64,000 bases of DNA, taken from positions 1-64,000 of the forward strand of contig JADDOH010014749.1 in assembly GCA_016648135.1 (NCBI GenBank), written 5' to 3'. Shown in pieces: positions 11,400-23,104 of this stretch. How positions within the stretch are numbered: the stretch's first letter is position 1; every line of letters begins with the position of its first letter. The DNA is from Agrypnia vestita. Lineage: Eukaryota > Arthropoda > Insecta > Trichoptera > Phryganeidae. Below the pieces are notes generated by a model. That model searched no databases and was not told where the DNA came from. It worked only from the letters and a program-made list of their open reading frames with translations. The translations under genes and the position numbers were made by a program.

Positions 11400-12689
11400 C
11401 GTGAAAACCTGAGAACAAAATTTCGCACTGTACTAAGCAGGAAACTGAAATATATTTTGTTAGATTGTTGGTTTTTGGTAGAAGTTGGATATTTAATATA
11501 TCGATGTCAATCACCATGAAATTAATTCAGCAATGTTACCTATGCATTTAAATTTTAATGCTTTATTATGTTTAATTTTATAAAAGAAAACATATTAGTG
11601 TCCGTGTAAATTATTCATAAATCATCTGTTTAACTGATGAATGTATCTTGCTAAAATAATGATTTTTTGATGATACGAGAAAAAACAAAAAGAGAGAATT
11701 TAACACCAATATTCAATATAAAACTATATCCAAGAGTATCCTATCCATATGCTCAACAAATTCCTTTTAATCAATTTTTATAAATTTCTCGTAAAAGCCC
11801 AGCAATTTCTTTTTCATCTGAAAAACAAGTATTTTTGCATTCAATAGTTAATAGTCTGAACACTTCTCCCACGGGCAAGAAGCAAGCTCTTGGAAATATT
11901 TTATCTCAAAAAGCGTATTGTGCCCATGATCTTGGGAGTATGCTTGAGAAAATCATAAATTTAGATTAGAAAATTAGGTATAGTCAGCTGGCACTGACAT
12001 TGTTACATTGTATGTCATTTCCAATGTAACATTTCCAAGATTGGTTTTTGACCATTCAAGTTTTGTTAGTTAAGATGATTGGTTGATATTGGATAAATGA
12101 TTGTTTATAATAATAATATAAGAAAATTAAATTGGCAGCATTATTTTTCCAGTTCTTTTTTTACTATTTTTAACAAGATATCGGACAAAATCATAAAACG
12201 AATGTAAACTATAATCTTAAGGAGGCCATTGAAATTGTAATATGATAATGGTTAGTGGTGGTGTAATATCTGCTTTATTAGTTACTATGGTTTCTGTTTG
12301 GCAAAACGAAATTAACTTATTTTTATTCCTAGTCTTTTTGTAACCTTCGCTTCAGTTATTAAGTATTCTTCATTTTGTTTGATATTTTTCAGCAGTGTTG
12401 TATTAATAAGTCTGGAACCATTATTCTATTTTTTTAATACTTGAATTACAGTGAAATATGAACAAAACTTGTTTGATTTATTAAACTTCGTATTTATTTC
12501 ACATATGTATAAAATGAAAGAACAATGATATAACACAAAAATAATTAAGATTTTTTATATCTCAGAAGGAATTTCTAGGAATACCATAAGGAAAGGCTCT
12601 TGAGGTTAATTAATAGTTTTACAAAAGTTCTTGCGGATCAAATCTAAAAACAAATTATAATTTAATCGATTGTAGGGTATAAACACCTA
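11400..12689. other. AT-rich intergenic sequence
   Basis: Nothing recognised on either strand apart from short inverted bases around 11996-12035 (TGTTACATTG with CAATGTAACA). Confidence 0.4.
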
Positions 12690-14413
12690 CAGGTGTCCCA
12701 TAGCTAGTAGCAAAATTTTATAGAAAGGTATCTGGCTTAATAATGAGTCGAAAATGTTCAAGCAACCTAATATCAATAGTAATGGAGATGTGCAATATCA
12801 AAGTTTGCATTTTTTTTCCATATCTGACTTATTTTATGCAAAAAGTTAAAAAGGCAAAAAGCAGACTAGGACCAGAGTCTCTGAATTTTTTGTGATTTTT
12901 CTTTTTACGAAAAAAAATTGAAAACAAGCGTATATTAAAAAAAACACATTCATATTATTTTATCGTAAGTGTCGAAATGCCATGATTTTTTTATCGTTTG
13001 AGTAAAAAAAAATTTTTTTTCAATTCCGATAATGTTGCCAGCTCAACATTATACGAAAAATAATATTTTTTTTTTTTTGTTTATTAGAGACAACACTACT
13101 ATTTTTTTTTTGATGCCTACCTAATAATCTTCTGTGTGGTATATTTTGTTGTACGGCATGGCACACAACGGAACATCGCACTCATAACACATAAATATGG
13201 TACATTTTCACACACACACATATTTCAAATAAACGCAACATAATTGCGTGTATTTTTGTTAATAAATCACTGTTAGTATCCAATTGAATCATAAGCCAAC
13301 AAATATCGCAAAACATATTGTATTTATTTGTGTATATGTTACAGTGAATCTGAATTTTGTGTGATTATATTATCAATTGATTTTAGAGAAATTATATTCA
13401 AGGTCATTCTTATCACATCCAAGCAGATTTTCACCAATAGAAATTAATACAACATCATACTACTAGGGAAATTATATTCGTTTTCGAACTGTCAAAAGTA
13501 AATTTGACAGATTGACATCCGTTTTGTAAAAATCTATGCTTTAACGAATTTTTATTTTTAAACCAACTTGAAACAACCGGGCCTTAGAATAACAATTTAG
13601 TTATTGCGTGAAAAATGTTCTTACTGTGTTATTCATTTCTTCTGTGCATATCAACATTATATACCGGTATACCGGATATTATTAAAATAGTTTTGCTGAA
13701 GTGTTGAAAGTTTCAGCTGCACCAATTCTTCATTATATTATAACAAGATTCTAATTGTGCATGGACCTTGTTTTTCAAAATTTATTTTGCGTTTTGTGTC
13801 TCATTCCACACTAGTCTAGTCCAAAGACACTACGAAGCGATAGTATTTCTAATTTTTATCCTTTGAACAATAGCATATTCTCTATTCTGTGGCGATAGCC
13901 TTTTGTCTCTAGAACTGTCACACTTCTGGACTCTGGGCTTTGATATTCAATGATTAGTATTTTTAAAATTTTAATCGCGAACACTTTCGATATTCTGGAT
14001 CATCTTATAATTCAAAAGACAGTTGATTAAACTCATCAAATGATTGGGTACTTATATTTTTAGGTTATAATTTTTTCATTATCGAATAAATAAGAAGATT
14101 ATTAGGTAGGCATCAAATAAAAATAGTAGTGTTGTCTCTAATAAACAAATAAAAATAAATTATTATTTTTCGTATAATGTTGCGCTGGCAACAATTTTTT
14201 TTTTACTTAAACGATAAAAAAATTACGACGATGACCAATCTTAATTTTTTGAAAAAAATAAAAAATAAATATTGAGAAAAAAAATGCAAACTTTGATATT
14301 GCATACCTCCATAATTATTGATATTATGGGTCATGGTTTCTTGAACATTTTTGGCCATTATCGAGGCAGGAATCCACCTGTAAAGTTTTTGCTACAAGCT
14401 ATGAGACACCCTG
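12690..14413. mobile_element. 1.7-kb foldback DNA transposon, TA target site, copy 1 of a family
   Basis: Ends are CAGGTGTCCCATAGCTAGTA (from 12690) and, inverted, CAGGGTGTCTCATAGCTTGT (ending 14413), flanked by TA at 12688-12689 and 14414-14415. Inner arm segments also pair: ATATCAAAGTTTGCATTTTT near 12796 with its complement near 14280, and CATTATACGAAAAATAAT near 13047 with its complement near 14165. The TA target and CAG-starting ends suggest a non-autonomous Tc1/mariner-type element. The interior (about 13140-14090) holds another fragment: TTGAAACAACCGGGCCTTA near 13568-13586 matches the end of the Harbinger MITE at 40392-40536. No transposase was seen. Confidence 0.8.
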
Positions 14414-14415
14414 TA

Positions 14416-15048
14416 TATGAAAAATTACTTTAAAAATTAAGTCTTCATAATTTTTATGTGGTGTTTACATTAACAATTTTATATCTCGCACCCCCGCTCA
14501 AATAGTTTCACAACTCAAAAAATACAATACGTTACGTGATACTGTTTATGTTTGGTATGTTTAGGTATTATTTTGATTAATATTACAATGACACTAGTGT
14601 CCTCTAGGGACAAACAATTGAACTATATGCACATGACACTTTCTGAGACAAGATTTTGACATATTGTGAAACTAATGGTTAATAAAATTGATTTTTTATT
14701 TTTTTGAGTTGTGACACTATTCGAGCGGGGGGTGCAATATTACGTCAAATACAAGATCTTATTGGATACCAGCAGAAAGCAATATAAACAACGCAAGATA
14801 GTGAGCGCAGCCAGTTTATAACTGCAGTGACCTCGCATAGTCATAGCCAGATACATATCTAGTGACAAATTAATAATAAAGTTAACCATTGTTACATATT
14901 TCACAAGCTCAACTGGCCGCAACTCCAACCCTAAGGTGCCCAGAAGTATTTATAATCAATCAAGTCCATTCTTTAATTATGATTCAATGTATATCTACCA
15001 CATTATAACTTAATTAACGCTAACAAATTCCCAATTTATTAGATAGTA
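14416..15048. other. Intergenic sequence between two transposons
   Basis: No supported gene. The short minus-strand frame 14740-14928 has no recognisable domain. Confidence 0.4.
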
Positions 15049-15412
15049 CGGTAAAACCCGGTTGATTTGAACCCCGATAATTCAAAATTCACCATAATTT
15101 GAAATTTTCAAAACTCAAAATGCTAATTTCATAATGGCCGGTCTTATAAATGTCCATTAGTTAAATTTCAGACCAAATAAACCGAAATTTGATACAAATG
15201 TCATTTTTTTCGTCTTATTACAATCCGTTAGTCAAATTTTAGTAAAATTTTACCGACGGCCCATGCCGACAGTTGAACCACCAGTTTACCGTTCGTTAGT
15301 TAATATTGACGTATTATTTTTTAACGTCAGGTCCGTTGTCAATTTGCGTTTTATGCTGTCCGTTTAATATGTACATAATACTGTGCTGACTGCTGCTACA
15401 TTTACAGGAAAA

Positions 15413-16046
15413 ATGTTTTCAGATGACGATGTCGAGCTATTATTGTATTCAAGTTTGTCGGATGAAGAACAAACTCAACGACAAAGAGTGTTCAATATAC
15501 GAATTGATTATTTCGCACGTTGAAATCAAAAGTGACACTAAATAAAATTTTGCATTATTGAGTTACAGCGACATACCTACCTGTTAATCTAAGTAAAATC
15601 AACCAGATTCTGATAGAATAATATCTGAACTATTATTTAAAATAACAACATTGCAAATATTTCAACTCACAGTCAAGTCATTGACCTCATAAAAATTGCA
15701 ACTTTGAATGGCCGTATTAAGAAATTGAGTTTTTCGTATAGTCACTTTTGTTTTCAACATGCGATTTTAATATTTTAGAAGATGACGCAGATTTTATGTA
15801 CCGTTTTCGCTTGTCGAAAAGGTCTGCTTAAGAGCTTCCTGAAGATATTGGGCAAAATGTAAAAAGGTGCACGCACGTAGGATTCTGGAATTATCACAAA
15901 CTACAAAATTGCTTGTTGCCTTGAGATTCTATGCTCTTGGATTAATATTATTAGCTGTTGCAGACTTTGTTGGGGTTTCAAAGGCTACTGCTAGTGCAGT
16001 GTTGTGGGAAGTATCCCAAAAATTCGGTGCAAGTGAGAAATTTTAG
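15413..16046 (+). pseudogene. Harbinger (HARBI1-like) transposase, N-terminal part, with intron, stop and frameshift
   Basis: The first coding piece, 15413-15518, starts MFSDDDVELLLYSSLSDEE and ends in RIDYFA. A GT at 15519 and an AG ending at 15778 would splice it, with phase kept, to the sequence encoding DDADFMYRFRLSKRSA. An in-frame TAA follows, then a frameshift. The helix-rich segment LLVALRFYALGLILLAV and VGVSKATAS continue to a stop at 16046. This matches the N-terminal DNA-binding region of Harbinger transposases. The DDE catalytic half is missing. The intron is a prediction. Confidence 0.78.
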
Positions 16047-16265
16047 GTTATGTTTATGGAAGTTATGTTTCGTTTCTATAGAAAAGAGATATAATTCGCA
16101 TCTAACAAATCTTAAATCATAGACAAGGGCAGTAAGATATTGCGATACTTATGGACAGTCAAAAAAGTTTTATAAGACGAGCGTCGGTAATATTTACTAA
16201 CGAGTGGCAATCCGTTTGTTAATTGTTGATTTACTAATGGATATTTGGTCTTTCGTTTACGTATA

Positions 16266-16794
16266 CAGGGTTATTTGTAAAACATTAATAACCTCGCAGG
16301 ACTATATTCCTTCCTTGATTATGAGTCGAAAATGTTCAAGCTATAATAACCTAATATCAATAGTTATAGAGATATGCGACATCAAAGTTTGCATTTTTTT
16401 TCAATATTTCTGACTTATTTTTTGTAAAACGTTGTACTATCATTACAATAACTCATATAGATTACGAAAAATTCATTTGTTTCAATACAACTTAAATAAA
16501 ATGCTAAAAACCCTGAAAAATTCTAATTGGAATGTTTTCCAATTGGAATTCGAAGGTTTTTATTTGACTTGTATTAAAGGGAATGAATTTTTCGTATTAG
16601 ATATAAGTTACTGTAATGATAGTCCAACGTTTTACAAAAAATAAGTCAGAAATATTGAAAAAAAAATGCAAACCTTGATATTGCATATCTCCTGAACTAT
16701 TGATATTAGGTCACAATAGCTTGAACATTTTTGATTCATAATCAAGGCAGGAATATAATCCTGCGAGGTTATTAATGTTTTACAAATAACCCTG
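16266..16794. mobile_element. 529-bp near-palindromic foldback MITE, copy 2 of the TA family
   Basis: TA at 16264-16265 and 16795-16796 flanks ends CAGGGTTATTTGTAAAACAT and its inverted counterpart. The arms run almost to the centre: TGATTATGAGTCGAAAATGT, TTGCATTTTTTTTCAATATT and AGATTACGAAAAATTCATTT all have inverted partners. The small frames seen on both strands are products of the palindrome, not genes. Confidence 0.92.
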
Positions 16795-17665
16795 TATATA
16801 TGACCGGCCCTAACCCCGATAATTAGTAATTCGAAATAATTTTTAGCCCCTTGCGCCATAAATCAATACATTTTAGTTCACATAATTAATTTTTTTTTAA
16901 ATATGACAAAATTAAAAATAAAATTAGATTTTTTCGCATATGAGAACAATAGATATGTCAATTTTGGATACTTTAGTTATACAAATATGACGGTCTTTGT
17001 ATTAGCATAATAATTATTGCGTTTTCGAAATAATTTCTTGAAATATGCAAAGACGTTTTTCACAAAATTAATTGTTTTTTTATGAATTTTACGATTTTGG
17101 CGAATTTCGCAGTCGCATTTTTTAGTCCCTTGCGGCATAAATCAATACATTTTAGTTCAAAAAATTCGATTTTTTTTTTTAAATTCGATAAAATTGAAAT
17201 ATCGCGGTCTTCGTATTAGCATAATGAGTATTGCGTTTTCAAAATGATTTCAGACGTTTTACGATTTTTGGCGAAATTCGCAATTGTATTGCCATTTTAA
17301 TTTTTTTTTGTACCTTGAATTTCGAATTAACGGGGTTCTGCATAATTCAAAATGTTTTTTTCGGTCCCTTAAATTTCAAATTAACGGGGTTTTACTGTAT
17401 TCTTAAAATTATTTAAATACATAATGTATCGTTTGCGGCAGTGACATATCTGTCACTTTTTTGCACTGGTCCAATTTCCAAGTAAAATTAAAAATTATTT
17501 TGTTATATACTAATAACAGTAATGGGAAGATGCTTCTAAACTCCAAAACTAAAATTAATTTGCTAGAAAAAAGTGGGATACATGAAATAGCTTGTGGTGA
17601 CTAAATATGAGATTTAAAAAATATATTGGTATTATCTTAAAAATAATAACTTATAATTTTTGCAT

Positions 17666-19084
17666 AATAGGGAAATTTCACTTTTTTTTATATAGTAATC
17701 TTTACTTTGGTCTAGAAAATACATCAACAAAAAAAAAATTGTTGTATATAGGTATTATGTATGTATATATTATATAGTATGTATATTGTAGGGGGGAAGT
17801 AATATAAAATTTTCAAAAAAAAATTTTTTTTTTTATATAATGTTAGTATAACATCTTAAAAATATGTCACCAAAATTATAAAACTAAATTCAAAGTACAG
17901 AACGATTTTGAAAATAATAAATATAAAAATGAGTTCTTATCCAAAAGGAAATAGACATGAAACAACTCGGGCGTCAAAACCGCAGAAACGAAAATTTCAT
18001 GGAAATAATGTACCAACAACTCAGATGATTTTGAAAAACCGAGTACAAGTGTAAAAAAACTGTCTATTGCCAGGAGTGAGGACATACATTATAATTCTTT
18101 GTCAGAAATAGTTGTATGTCGTGAGTTTAAACAAACAGTGAAAATGAGTGAAGAGTTTCAACTCGACCGTTTGGCGTCTCACTCCAAAGCACTTACACTC
18201 CGGGTCAAAAATCATTAAAATTGCCGCATATATATCAGCTGGATTGTTCAATGAAGTGTATACATCTCTTTTACAAGTGATGAATAATTTAGAGATAATA
18301 ATTGGTAGACAATGTAAGTCATACATAGAAAAAGTAGATGAATAGAGAGTGACTCAAGAAAATCGGCGCAGCTTGTTAGCGACTCAAGAAGCACGTCAAG
18401 AGGAACTTCTGAAGAAAAATGAGTTCTACAAGGATACCGAAGGACTATTATATGGCGCCGGAAGTGCTGACTAATCGGTAGGTTACTGCAATTATTGAAT
18501 TTTTATTTGCCTAAATTTAAAAACGCAGTTTTCTCAAAATAATATTTTTCAAATTGGCGTGACCGATAACTCAAAAAGTTTTTCATAAATCATGTTGAAA
18601 TTTTGTAAACATCTTTTCAATGATATTACTTTCTATATGAACCTATTTGTTTTTGAAAAATTTGATGAAAGAATTATTTTTCGAGGCAAAAATTTTTTTA
18701 TAAAATATTTCAACCTGTGAATTTATTTCGTTGTATTTAGTTTACGGATACGTGAAGGGCGTATCCGTAAACTAAATAACGATATAATGTGCGTATTACG
18801 CACTGTACCCACACTAACTCAATTGCAAGCTTATATGAAAAGATCTATATAAATATTGAAATTATAAAAAATTTTGTAATAAAAATTATGAATGAAAACA
18901 TTACCCCACATTTCATCCACACCGATCACAGAATATAATTAATATTCATAAATATGACATTCTATCCTCTCTGCCTACCCCTGCGGAGAAACGGCGTGAC
19001 GGTTAGTTAGTTTATTAATGTATTTCATATATTTTCATCAGTAAGTAAGTCATCAGTATTTGTAATATGTGAAATTTCCCTATT
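17666..19084 (+). mobile_element. Internally deleted Kolobok/Mutator-like transposon
   Basis: A 16-bp perfect terminal inverted repeat, AATAGGGAAATTTCAC at 17666-17681 and its complement at 19069-19084, bounds 1,419 bp. TTAA at 19082-19085 reads on the right boundary and ATAA on the left, compatible with a decayed TTAA target. Inside lie the two ends of a transposase reading frame. A perfect 19-bp hairpin stem (18734-18752 with 18760-18778, 7-base loop TGAAGGG) lies 3' of the frame. Confidence 0.65.
17929..18474 (+). pseudogene. Transposase remnant (Mutator-like/Kolobok type): N- and C-terminal parts joined
   Basis: Frame one from ATG 17929 encodes a basic N-terminus with KRKFHGNNVPTTQ and stops at 18054. 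The next frame reads VKKLSIARSEDIHYNSLSEIVVC. A third (about 18148-18345) encodes FNSTVWRLTPKHLHSGSKI then AAYISAGLFNEVYTSLLQVM. A last stretch has LATQEARQEELLKKNEFY and ends GLLYGAGSAD. I recognise this order as the two ends of the arthropod Mutator-like/Kolobok transposase family. The catalytic middle is absent, so this is a deletion derivative with frameshifts. Confidence 0.5.
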
Positions 19085-19357
19085 AAAACAAGTCATCCTT
19101 TTGATAAGCGTGAGCTAAAACTTCTTAAAATAGTTAAATAAAAAAATTATAAAAAATAAATAACGTTATGTACCAATAAAACTGAAGACTGATGACTAAA
19201 AATATCCTTCTCCTCTTCCACTCCCCTATCTACCTGAATAGGCCGACAATACTCTTATTTGGCTTAGCTATCACCTGATGAGAATTGCACATTTTGACAC
19301 TATAGAGTGACAATAGCATAGACAAAGTATGATAAAAAACTGGTGTAGTATGTTTAG
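19085..19357. other. Intergenic sequence downstream of IFT20
   Basis: Nothing coding. It separates the Kolobok-like element from the IFT20 3' end. Confidence 0.4.
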
Positions 19358-19363
19358 TTTATT
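19358..19363 (-). terminator. Candidate polyadenylation signal of IFT20
   Basis: AATAAA on the minus strand about 250 bases beyond the stop codon at 19616. It is the first canonical hexamer I found. No transcript evidence is available. Confidence 0.4.
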
Positions 19364-19615
19364 GAGAAAAATTAATGAAGGTAATAAATGTGGTTTCTTC
19401 AAATTGACGAAATTGAATAAATCTTGTTAAAGCGTAGCTCTTACCTTTGCTTCCGAAAATGATTGCCTACGGCTAGTTTATACAGCAAAATAGAAAAACG
19501 GTAACCAAGTACTCTGAATTCCAACACGCATATGTTTAACTATCAACAGAATCATTCCCTGCCAATCCTAACACTCCAAGGTGACTTACATTAAATGATC
19601 TTTTGAATAGATTAT

Positions 19616-20313
19616 TTACCGCATTTCACTCAGGTATTCAATTGTCTCCTGTTGTTCTACTTCGACTAGTTGTAGAGAATGATATTCTAGCTGTAGTCTT
19701 TCCAACTCCATAGTTTTTTCCATAACAAGGCCCTGAAACCAAGAATTAAAGATTATGCTTTAATCTGGCTACACACATCTTATGACAAATATTTTTGCTC
19801 GTCAAGGCAGTTTTTAGCTAACTCAAGAATGCCTCAATCACAATAATGATTGATGTGATAAATATTGAATACACATTATAAATAAGATACCGTGCGAATT
19901 ACAACAATTTTTTTAGTATATTGTGGTAGAAATCGGATGCCTTGCGCTTATTACTTGCAATTTGTGTTGCTGTTCCTCTCTATCTTTTGTTACTGATTGA
20001 AGTGAATTTCTAATTCCGATAGCCATCATCTTTTCATTATCAACGCTTTTACCCAGTTCTTCCAAAATGGTTATAAAAGAGTCAATAGTTTGTTCCAAAG
20101 AGTTGACATCTGCAAAGGAGTACGTAAAATTTTAATTTAATACTTCCCTTTTAAAACGATTTAACTAACCTAATACGCATTAAACTGACTGGATTTAAAT
20201 GTTTTGCTTGTTTCGATCAAATCGTTAGTTTGATTTGAAACTGTAAAATCGAGGATTTTTATTTTATTGAATTCATCGAGATATAGGCCAGCTTTAGCAA
20301 GTTCGTCCGCCAT
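19616..20313 (-). CDS. IFT20: Intraflagellar transport protein 20 (three coding exons, 131 aa)
   Basis: IFT20 is a small coiled-coil subunit of intraflagellar transport complex B. In animals it also works at the Golgi in sorting cargo to cilia; in insects this means ciliated sensory neurons and sperm. Coding exons on the minus strand are 20313-20190, 20109-19955 and 19732-19616. The introns are 80 and 222 bp, GT-AG, in phases 1 and 0. The protein starts MADELAKAGLYLDEFNKIKI, carries the hallmark NEKMMAIGIRNSLQS in the middle and ends with an E/Q-rich helix, QLVEVEQQETIEYLSEMR. Length 131 aa compares with 132 in human, and spacing from the exon 1-2 junction to NEKM matches the family exactly. 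Hence the GTCAGT donor at 20189 was chosen. No frameshifts; the gene looks functional. Confidence 0.93.
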
Positions 20314-20936
20314 CTTTTATAAACAAAGTACTGTCAATGTCAAATATTTGTGCATAGAAAAAAGATATAAACATAGAAAAGAGAAATAAATAAAGTTGTG
20401 TGTCAGAACCATAGACGTACTATTAATATAGACTAGTTACAATGGTTACAAACCAAAATCACAGAACCACCACAGAACCGTGATATGATTTACACCTGGG
20501 TGGGTTCTGATCGTAGATAACATAATAATAGTTCTAATCTCCACCTCTCAGAGGGCAGCTCTCCGGCTAGCTTGTCGCTCTGTAGTGTTATCAAATCTAC
20601 AAATCACTAGGAGATGGTCACTGAAGAAAGGTGGCGGGAATTTGAATAAAAAGAATTTAATTTATACATATTTACATATAATTAATACTAGTTTATATGG
20701 TAAAATTTGCACAAATGCCTAACTGTTAATCTATTATCTAATATTATTATCTACCTTAATCCTAGAAACCTCGTAGCATTATGGGAGCCGGGGTACTTCC
20801 GGCCAGGAAGTCAGCGGGCCGGGCTTTCTCGGCGTCGCGCCGCGCTGCTGTCATCTCGCGTCTCCGTCGTCTGCGTTCGGAGGCTTGGATCGCTCCCAAA
20901 GCCATCTCTCATCCTTGTTGGTGATGGACCTTCGCG
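20314..20936. other. IFT20 upstream region and AT-to-GC transition
   Basis: The IFT20 promoter should lie in the first few hundred bases, but no TATA box or initiator stands out. From about 20785 the sequence becomes GC-rich (GGCCGGGCTTTCTCGGCGTC), marking an unclassified GC-rich block that continues to about 21580. Confidence 0.4.
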
Positions 20937-20945
20937 GTACTGTTA

Positions 20946-21090
20946 CAGATGCCGGCAAACATGTTGAACATTTTTCGGCGAAGTGAGGGAGAGTTTGCGC
21001 ATGTACCATTCCACCAACGAGACCCAAAATTTGTCTTCTGCGCATACCCCCACCACGCCGAAAAATGTCCAAGAAGTTTGCCGGCAACTG
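20946..21090. mobile_element. 145-bp MITE with TA target duplication, copy 1
   Basis: Ends CAGATGCCGGCAAACATGTT and, inverted, CAGTTGCCGGCAAACTTCTT are flanked by TA at 20944-20945 and 21091-21092. A second copy of 143 bp lies at 25031-25173. The TA target and CAG ends fit a Tc1/mariner-type non-autonomous element. Confidence 0.88.
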
Positions 21091-21295
21091 TAGCGCCGGG
21101 GCCGGCATCCATTGCCTGGCGGTTGGCTGCTTCCGAGTCTAGTTATCTAGTTATCTAGTGCTATCTAGTTCACTTCATCATTCCGGCTTCACGATTGCTG
21201 AAGCCGGTATGTCACTCTCTGTAGACTTCAGTTCGCCCGTCAGCTGTCCGATAGCTGACGGCAGCTATTTATTTCACTCTCGATCACTGATCACT

Positions 21296-21379
21296 GTGAT
21301 AACTGTTTACTCGTCCGTGATAACTGCTTACTGCTCTGTGATAATTGCTTACTCTTTTGTGACAACTGTTTACTGGTTT
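21296..21379 (+). repeat. 21-bp minisatellite, four units
   Basis: Four units of 21 bp each begin GTGAYAAYTGYTTACT (21296, 21317, 21338, 21359). Being a multiple of three, the array reads as a heptapeptide repeat (SKQLSQ plus one variable residue) on the minus strand. There is no other reason to think it is translated. Confidence 0.85.
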
Positions 21380-23100
21380 TGTTCCGCACGGCGTCCGGTC
21401 TTTTATCGTCGGCCGTCCGGGCGGATCTCTGCCGGTTCCTTTTGCCCGACCTACCTTCTCGGGGTTGGTCAATCGACGTCACCTCAGCGTCCAGAAGGGT
21501 AGCCATTGGTTGGCGACAATTCCTTACCTGGCCCCGCCTCCACGCCTGAGTCATTCTGTGATGGACCCAATACCATGCGCATCTCGCAGGTCTAAATTAA
21601 ATAAATTAATTGTTCGTATTACCTATCTACGCTGTCCATAGGAGATGCACTTTGTTCCACACTATTTCAATGATTTTTCTTATTTATATTAATTTAACGC
21701 ATAATCATTACAGAATTATTTTTGTATAAAATTGACATATTATCTACCTTAATTGGATTATTTATATGAAAATAAAAGACTTATAACCAGCGCTTATAAT
21801 CTACTTACAATACAAATAAACTTACAATATGAAAACTTAATTAATTAATAATCATAACAATATAACTTAACTATTTAAAATATAATTATAACTAGAACCT
21901 ATGCCTAGGGAATCTCTAAATCATATTATATATTATCACATAAAAATATATTTACAAACATTTAAAATTATTTACAATTCGTCAAAAAAAAAACGCGTAT
22001 TTGCGTTTTCCAGTTTCGAGACATTCTATTTATTTATTTATAACGCCGTCAGCGTCAAATAATCAACATAAAAAAAACATCCGCAAAAGTTAATATTATT
22101 ACTATTATTTTATACCAATAATTCCTTATATGTATACATACGTAGCTTCTAACATATAGCCAATTTATAATTTTATCTTGGTACTTGCTTGCATTATATT
22201 ATCAGAAAATTTATGTAGGAGGAATCGCTAATAATCGTAGATCTATCTCTATCGTTTTATATCTCTGTCTATAAACTTCTGCATAGCCTTGCGGAGAACT
22301 AATTTGTTTGTTCCGCACGTGCACGTGCAGATATTATATTTTAGGCAAAATAAATACAGATCTCGGGAATTTTAAGGTTTCGGACATCGCGAATGTTTTC
22401 AACCCTACCGAGCATTATCGTCTATTTCTCGATAATCCATTGCTTCCCAAATAAAATATCGCTATTGTTCGGTTTCGGATCCTTTGAAGACGGCTGCCGC
22501 ATCGAGTGGAGTGTAATAAAACTTAGCCTGCAAACTCCTAATCCTTGTCGCTAATTGCGGTATTCCCAAGCCGACGAGACCTTACAGTATACACAAGCTA
22601 GAAGAAACATTATTTTTCATTACTTTTAATAGCCAGCTTAGACGCCGACTTAATCGCATTTATTGTTCTTTCCGAGGAAAAGGTTTGTTTGTCACACAGC
22701 TGTGCACACGTGCAGTAGGTATAAAGCCTGGGGCGAAAGCCTCGCTAAAAGGCCCGCTGACATAAAGCAATTTTTGAAATGTGGGTTCGCGTCATTTTAT
22801 GTTAATTAATTCCTGCGGTAGTGATAACCATGTCAACCGCACAGAACTATTACACGAATTACTGTGAACATAGACGCACATCGCGGGAGTTGGTCTAGGA
22901 GTGTTCAAAATGTATAAATGTCCGCGAGATATTAGCTACTGCATACGATCACTGTGCAATGAAGAATATTATTAATAAAAACAGCGGCATAGTAATATTG
23001 TTTCCAATACGTACACTCTTTTGGAGTTCGAAGAAATAAACAAAAAAAAAAATGTAAATTTCCTAAAATTAAAAATCATATATTAAAACAATTTATTCAA
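21380..23100. other. GC-rich tail then AT-rich sequence, no gene recognised
   Basis: The GC-rich part to about 21580 ends in TTGGCGACAATTCC, which resembles a retroviral-type primer-binding site, but no LTR could be delimited. Beyond it there is AT-rich DNA with two overlapping CACGTG motifs at about 22316-22327. A moderately GC-rich patch (22620-22900) has no recognisable frame. Confidence 0.35.
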
Positions 23101-23104
23101 CATT

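Larger units (their letters stand above)
15135..16810 (+). mobile_element. PIF/Harbinger transposon with TAA target duplication, inserted in the pogo-like element
   Basis: TAA at 15132-15134 and 16811-16813 flanks terminal repeats TGGCCGGTCTTATA and, inverted, GGGCCGGTCATATA. A 3-bp TWA target is diagnostic of PIF/Harbinger, and the interior encodes a Harbinger-type transposase N-terminus. The element interrupts the outer pogo-like copy and is itself interrupted close to its right end by the foldback at 16266-16794. Without that insert it is about 1.15 kb, so the transposase C-terminus and most of the 3' part are gone. Confidence 0.85.
15049..17397. mobile_element. pogo-like non-autonomous transposon, outer layer of a three-element nest
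   Basis: Ends are CGGTAAAACCCGGTTGATTT at 15049 and, inverted, CAGTAAAACCCCGTTAATTT ending at 17397. They are flanked by TA at 15047-15048 and 17398-17399. The same terminal sequence bounds the copy at 31098-32600, which shares internal CTTGCGCCATAAATCAATA. The TA target and CAGTAAAACCCC-type end resemble pogo/Tigger elements. Without the insert at 15135-16810 only about 0.67 kb of this element remains and it has no transposase. Confidence 0.8.

Noticed and set aside
16204..16859. Several 60-75 aa frames around 16.2-16.9 kb
   Set aside because: They read the arms of a palindromic MITE in both directions, so the same peptide appears on opposite strands.
20851..21158. Overlapping frames near 21 kb
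   Set aside because: They lie on the inverted arms of the 145-bp MITE and GC-rich flank, with no family resemblance.
20588..21520. Solo LTR ending before a TTGGCGAC primer-binding-like site
   Set aside because: No TG...CA boundaries with matching target duplication could be found, and a separate MITE occupies the middle.
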